NCBI GenBank assembly: GCA_027596945.1
Contig: JADGJH010000863.1
Coordinates: forward strand, 1-13,671
DNA from: Physocladia obscura
Lineage: Eukaryota > Chytridiomycota > Chytridiomycetes > Chytridiales > Chytriomycetaceae
DNA length: 13,671 nucleotides
Direction of reading: 5' to 3'
Below are positions 8,744 through 13,671 of this stretch, piece after piece. The number at the start of each line of letters is the position of its first letter. Positions within the stretch are counted from its first letter, which is position 1. Made by a program: the position numbers and the translations under genes. The notes beneath the pieces are model-generated. The model was not told the DNA's origin, did not search any database, and saw only the letters and a list, made by a program, of their open reading frames with translations.

Positions 8744-9208
8744 AGGCGGAAGTGGACTTCAAACAAATAAACTTAACAATTTTTGCATTACAATCCCTGC
8801 CCACGTGCAGTTAAATTACATTTTCCAAACATACTGGATCGAAATATCAATTTTCATTTAAATCCCTTCAAAAATCCATGCGCTCGCTACTTTATAACAA
8901 ACAGCATAGATAATTGTGGAAAAGAAGGAAATATGAACGCACATAAGCACCTTTCGTGTTGCGATTATGTCACACAATCTGCTTATATTCTTACAATAAA
9001 CTTCGTTGGCATAGTATTAACAAGACTATATACCACAAAAGCTAAGATTTTATCCCACTAAGTACAAATTAAGAAAGTTGCAGAAATGTAAAAATTCGAC
9101 TTTCGAAAAAGTGGAGAGCCAATTTCTCTATGCGCGAAGTATTTAAAATCAGTGTGGGCATACGCAAATCAATTTCACAAATTGAAAAATTGACAAATTG
9201 AAACAGAA
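8744..9208. promoter_or_regulatory. Intergenic region with AhpD-like gene promoter
   Basis: This region holds the 3' end of the membrane-protein transcript and the promoter of the AhpD-like gene. A palindromic CACGTG E-box occurs near 8802-8807 and a TATATA at 9027-9032, about 180 bp before the ATG. A 92-codon plus-strand open frame (8783-9061) has a Cys/His/Asn-rich, unstructured composition and no supporting exon, so it is not called as a gene. Confidence 0.35.
8766..8771 (+). terminator. Candidate poly(A) signal, membrane-protein gene
   Basis: AATAAA lies 22 bp past the stop codon of the seven-helix protein gene, a normal distance for a eukaryotic polyadenylation signal. Motif match only. 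Confidence 0.4.
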
Positions 9209-11025
9209 ATGCAAACGAAGCTGACTTCAACGTCTGTCGGCTCCGCGTCAACCGTCGATCGACCGACGCTGCAAGGTAAAAAAGAAAGAACAACTGTTTG
9301 TTTATTTCCCATGGAATAAATAATAAATGCTCTGGGATCGCAATTCAACACGAATTGCAGCACTACTGGAACCGTACTCAATACACGGCAGTGCGTTCGA
9401 CAACGAGTATCGTGCCGTCAGCATTATTATTTCGCGCGTTCTTGGCGCCACGCCGGCTTCGTTTCACACTTACGCCGTTTATCCCGTTGCCATGAACACG
9501 TATGTACTTTGCATGGTCGCTCTGCAAGGTTTGTCAAGCCGAAACAAAATCCCAGGCACTGCGTTGCACTGATTTCTATTGTTTTGACAGACAACTCCAA
9601 ACTGCCGAGCAATCTACTTCGCCTTGCCAGTATAATAACAAGCCTCGTTGCGCAATGTGCTTATTGCTCTGCGTTAGCTTGTGGGCTCGGCGATATTTTT
9701 AAAGGTTCAATCGCGGTTTCCGAACCTTTGCGTTTGGGACCGAATGAAGTTTCGCAAAACGATCGAATTGCTCTTCGACTTTGTGTAGCTGCTACGAAAG
9801 TTCCTGCCAGAGTTTCTGTTGAAATGCAAAACGATAGTGCTTCTGCTTTTGGTGGTACTATTGGACTTCAGCAAATTGGAAACCTTGTGGCTATCGCTGG
9901 TCCTTTTTTTTTAATTACTTTTTAGTTTATTTATTTATTTTTCTGTTTAAAAAAACATTTTTAGGCTTTAAAAATTCCCTCAATACTCTCCTTGGTCTCG
10001 AAATCGACGAATTACATGCCCGAAATGCAGAAATAGCATTTAAAAAAACAACTTTTTCGTTTGGCGTTCATAAATACAATGGTGCATTCAAATCAACCGT
10101 TTCTCATCCTCGCCGAAAAAAGGATTCCATTTATTCTCGCATTAAGGAAGCTCTTGAAATCCTCGTTCATCTCAAAATATTTCTAAATTTAAATCAAACC
10201 ATCCAAAGCAAATTACCAGCAACTCATGCATTGCTTGACATATGGTTACTCCAAAAATTTCAAGGATTTGCTCCCAGATACCTCGTGCAAATCAAAAACG
10301 CATCAACCAAGCGAATATACTGCTCATTCCTCGAACAAACGCTTTTTTGCGATACTAAATCCACTGACACGCAGCAATCTTTCACCAAAGAGTTTATGGC
10401 CAATCTCCCACTTTCCGAAAAAATTATTCTGGCGTTTGTTTACATGACTGGTGTGGCAAACAACCTTCTCGCCTCACATTTTGCGTACATAGCTCATAAG
10501 CTAAAAATCCCTTCGGCGAATCTCACCGCTGCTCTTTATACTTCCAAAACATTCAACCATAAATTGCCCAACGTCGAACCCATCACAAGTCAAATGGATA
10601 TCATGATTCCTCTCATGTACTATACAGCTCGAAGGTACCATAAACGCATATGGCGGTTGACTCCACGGCTTATGCGTGTATGTGATAACAATCCTGCGAC
10701 TGTTCTCGCATTCAGCACACTTGCTGGCACTTTCACGCTCTTACATCGATACAGTGCTGTTGCTGGTGGCGTGGACGGTTGCGAGCCAGCTGTGATGGAG
10801 TTTGTCGAATCGCAATATGGTCAAGAATGTGGATTGAAAGTGAATCTGGCTGGATACACCAGCAGCAAAAATTTTTCGGCATCTGAGGAAGAGCAAGATA
10901 TTGATTGGGATGATGTTGATCTCACAAATGTTGGAGTGGCGGCTGCAAGTATGAGAATGGATATTGGTGAAGTTGTTGGAACGGAGGTTTCTGACGATTT
11001 GTGGGGTGGAACTGTGGAGTTCTGA
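9209..11025 (+). CDS. AhpD/carboxymuconolactone-decarboxylase-like protein
   Basis: Exons are 9209-9275, 9361-9528, 9591-9899 and 9965-11025 (introns of 85, 62 and 65 nt, all phase 1), giving 534 residues. The first half resembles the AhpD-like helical fold. A helix with Cys101-Ala-Tyr-Cys104 (SLVAQCAYCSALACG) matches the CxxC position, and the later GNLVAIAGFKNSLNTLLGLEI matches the family's second conserved helix pair. Residues about 331-360 (LSEKIILAFVYMTGVANNLL, then SHF) resemble a second, Cys-free copy, so this may be a two-domain duplication. In AhpD the relay uses a Glu 12 residues before the first Cys and a His four after the second; here these are Arg89 and Ala108. A canonical peroxidase mechanism is therefore unlikely. 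The C-terminal 50 residues are acidic and disordered, with DIDWDDVDL around W496. Exon 4's upstream donor (GTCCTT) is atypical. Sestrins share this fold, but no sestrin signature was seen. Confidence 0.65.
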
Positions 11026-11196
11026 GTATAATTTATTTGGTTTGGTTTGGCATCCTTATTTTTTTATTCAGTTTTTGTTTTGTTTTTTGCCTTTTTTGAG
11101 CCTGCTTGTAATTTTGAAAATGAATTATAGAAATTCTTACGTATGCTATCACTTATTTCTTTGTCAATCCAGTTTCATGAAAAAGAAAAAAAAATA

Positions 11197-13063
11197 ATGG
11201 ATAATCCGTGCCACGATTTATCACCACCGTATTCGGTGAAGGAAGCAGTTGCAAACACGAAGGAAACAGTTGTAGAGTTCATGCGCAAGAATGAGCGCTT
11301 GCAAATGGTTAACCCAATGCCGTAACCTTATTGCTTAGCCTACTTAAAAGATTTCAACCCACCCAACAAAAAACAAAATAATAAACATAAATACACAGCG
11401 ACTGCAAAAAAACATTGAAGACGACGCGCGCCAAATGCAGTGCGATATTGAAGCAACTCGCGAGTATGTAGCGTCCCAGCTGGCGGAACTTGAGACGCGT
11501 GTTTCTGCGCCGATTGATGTTGTGCGTGTTCTCGCAGCCGACGTATTCGGACGCAACGACGCGCGTAACGGCGTCTTTTTTTCCGGCGGTGAAGTTACTG
11601 CTTCCATTAAAATTGTTAATAGTGGTGGGAATGGACTAATGGAAATTTATCCTGAGTGTTTTGCAACTACAAGTGCGGGAGAAATTGATACTGTCTGTGC
11701 CGCAATTCATGATGCAATTATTCGGCGCAGTGGAAACGCGGTGCGCACTGCAGCTACAGAAATGCTCCGCATGCATGCGCGCGCTTTAAGTCTCCCGAGT
11801 AGGTTTAGTGGGGTAGATACTGCTGAACAACCTCCAGTTTCAACTCCGCTGCTTTCAGATCGCGATTCTCTCGCGCAAATAATCAAGGCGATAACAAATT
11901 GTCTAACTACGATTCTTGCTGTTGTTCCAGCTCCAGCGGCTTTCGGTATTGACTCTGATTTGTTGCGTCTTTTGAATGCACTTCATTCAATCAAAACTAT
12001 TGGAAACTGGGCGTCCCATACGCATAATGAACTTACCTATTACAAGCAAATTGAACTTATTGCTGCATTTGGAACTATTACTGAAATGATGCCTGAGTTT
12101 TTTAAACTTCGCTCCTCTTATATTAAAATCAAACAGAATGAAGCTGAGTTCGCCGCAATCCAACAAGAAGACGACGCGACAAATGTCAATAATGAGACGT
12201 CTTTTTCTGCTTCATCGTCTACCCTTTCTCCTTCAACTGCTTCTTCGTCACCCACAAAAGAGTTTCATGTGGCACCCGGTGCAATCATGTTGGTCCCACC
12301 TGGTCTTTCTATTATGCCTCCTTCTACAGTTGCCTTTCCATTTGCAACAAATGTCTGGTCGACTGTTACAACACAAAAAACCAGCGCGTTAGCTTTCATT
12401 AAACCAGCATCAGTTGTTGCCGTGACGAAACCGATTACTCTCACAGCAAAACCAAAACTTAAGTACTACTACCCAGCAAATGCTGATATCCCCACCGGCG
12501 ACGGCCGGATGGCACTAACATACCAAGCAATGCAAGAGCATATGAAGAAACTGGATAAGGCGCGTTTATGCAAATACGGCTCGAAAAACAAATGCCTGAA
12601 ACCCGAATGTAAAGAGTCACACTCATACCAAGAAGTATTCACATACAATCCACTCTACAAAGTAATTAAATGCATTCAAACTGATCATTTCAATCACGAA
12701 GAAGTTTACGAACCGTCGGACTGCGTGTGTGCGCACGTTGACCTCGAATTATCACTTGAGTGGATGAAAAAAGGACGCAGCTATAATTCAAAATTCTACC
12801 TCTGCGACGACCGCAAAAGCTGCAGCGACGTCACGTGTCTGCGCTCGCACACTGTTGAAGAGATAAGTTGGTACAGTCCGTTCTTTCGGACAAAGAAATG
12901 CGAATTTGGCAGCGATTGCACTAAAGGCCAGAATTGTTTGGGATTGCATAACGGGAAGAGTAAGCCGGAGTTTAGAGGTGTTGAAGCCAAAGTACTGTTT
13001 TTGGAACGTACACACAAGGAACTTGCTCGTCGGCTTACTGCTGTTGATTTGCGTTTCCGCTGA
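11197..13063 (+). CDS. CCCH zinc-finger protein, probably RNA-binding
   Basis: Exons are 11197-11307 and 11399-13063 (one 91-nt phase-0 intron, GTTAAC...CACAG), giving 591 residues. The N-terminus (about 15-90) is charged and helical and probably forms a coiled coil. The centre is helical and alanine-rich, then a Ser/Thr/Pro-rich linker covers about 295-410. A C-terminal cluster has four metal-binding units: C428-x7-C-x4-C-x3-H445; C462...C479-x3-H483; C506-x5-C-x4-C-x3-H521; C538-x5-C-x5-C-x3-H554. The order 'YKVIKC ... CVCAH', then two CCCH fingers with a FRTKKC lead-in, resembles the array in plant arginine-rich tandem-zinc-finger and animal Unkempt proteins. Those bind mRNA and affect its translation or stability. 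Function here is inferred from that resemblance. An in-frame ATG at 11143 would add 18 residues; MDNPCHDL is preferred as the more protein-like start. It lies 171 bp after the previous gene. Confidence 0.85.
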
Positions 13064-13355
13064 TTTTTTTTTTTTTGTTGGATTGTAATGGAATGTAAGT
13101 TAGTTGTTGCTGGTTTCTGGTGCGAATGAAAAAAAAAGGCTTGTTCATGATTGGAGTGCTGTGTTTGTGATTGCTGCGATTTGCCTAAAGGGTTAACTTA
13201 TCCCAGGATATAAATAAATTCTCTGTTATAGTTTTTCTTAATTCAAACCAAAAATTTCGACAGAATGTCTTTTCGAACTATTTGTACAATTCATAGAAGA
13301 CTTTTTGATTTAACATGCTGACAACGGAGAAGTCAAACAAACTTTAACAATAGAT
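13064..13355. other. Convergent intergenic region
   Basis: This separates the CCCH gene from the minus-strand terminal exon at the right edge. It starts with a 13-base T run after the stop codon and contains ATAAATAAAT at about 13210-13219, a possible poly(A) region for the plus-strand gene. Nothing else was recognised. Confidence 0.5.
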
Positions 13356-13611
13356 TCAGAATCTGTCACTCCTTGGAATTTCCATTTTTCTCATCGATAA
13401 GAAAAAAGACTCTGCTTCTGCATGTTCATATGAAGAGTCCATAATCCTAGAGTAAAGTTGCAGCAAAACACCAACCCGGGCCTTGATATTGTTCAATCTT
13501 ACCAGAATCTTGAGGGGCTCATCTAATACCTTCGGCAAAGACGTCCAATCCACTCGTAAAAATATCACCAATGGCTTTAGCTCCATAAATATCTCACATT
13601 TCTGAGGTATA
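13356..13611 (-). CDS. Terminal exon of unknown gene, partial
   Basis: On the minus strand a good acceptor (TTTTTCAG, ending at 13612) opens an 84-codon frame to a TGA at 13358-13356. Its composition is balanced and helix-rich (DEPLKILVRLNNIKARVGVL, then SFFLSMRKMEIPRSDRF). The 5' exons would lie beyond the right edge, and 13612-13671 is then intron. No start codon fits upstream within the window. I do not recognise the family. The coding call rests on frame length, composition and the acceptor; a chance open frame is still possible. Confidence 0.42.
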
Positions 13612-13671
13612 CTGAAAAATGAGTTCAAATAAAAAATAATACGCCGATTTTTTTCTCTAAATAAAATTTGC

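Noticed and set aside
8783..9061. 92-codon plus-strand open frame between the membrane-protein and AhpD-like genes
   Set aside because: Cys/His/Asn-rich composition without domain character, in a region expected to be UTR and promoter.
1..13671. tRNA genes, rRNA, CRISPR arrays, phage or insertion-sequence genes
   Set aside because: Looked for B-box-like GGTTCGA motifs, regular spaced repeats, transposase DDE or reverse-transcriptase motifs on both strands by eye and found none.

Overview
This looks like a nuclear contig from a compact, AT-rich, intron-containing genome. The most likely source is an early-diverging (zoosporic or chytrid-type) fungus, though a related opisthokont or protist cannot be excluded. 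The reasons are GT-AG introns of about 60-175 nt in every convincing gene, a farnesylatable PEX19, a fungal-style branched-chain aminotransferase with a mitochondrial leader, poly-T-rich introns and intergenic gaps as short as about 170 bp. No viral, plasmid, CRISPR, rRNA or tRNA feature was seen. Exon structures below were worked out by hand from reading frame, intron phase and splice motifs; all exon sums divide by three.

Layout. Positions 1-1988 are AT-rich and gene-poor; they hold a two-copy degenerate repeat (1421-1764) and one stop-poor but broken frame. On the minus strand, 1989-3058 is a decayed von Willebrand factor A (vWA) gene with a frameshift, an in-frame stop and a cut-off vWA fold. 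On the minus strand, 3410-4029 is a probable small three-exon gene of unknown function. It is divergent from PEX19 (plus strand, 4327-5520, four exons, the first only 19 nt). BCAT follows 185 bp later (5706-7256, four exons). The 7257-7845 gap holds a minus-strand coding remnant and a 24-bp direct repeat. Then come three plus-strand genes in a row: a 252-residue seven-helix membrane protein (7846-8743), a 534-residue AhpD/carboxymuconolactone-decarboxylase-like protein (9209-11025) and a 591-residue CCCH zinc-finger protein (11197-13063). A minus-strand terminal exon of an unrecognised gene (13356-13611) runs off the right edge.

The genes do not form an obvious pathway. PEX19 serves peroxisome membrane biogenesis, BCAT serves branched-chain amino acid metabolism, and the CCCH protein probably binds RNA. 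The less ordinary items are the AhpD-like protein that keeps its CxxC but has lost the surrounding proton-relay residues, the orphan seven-helix protein, the CCCH array with an unconventional second finger, and the cryptic small gene sharing a promoter with PEX19. I did not find a clearly new multi-gene system.
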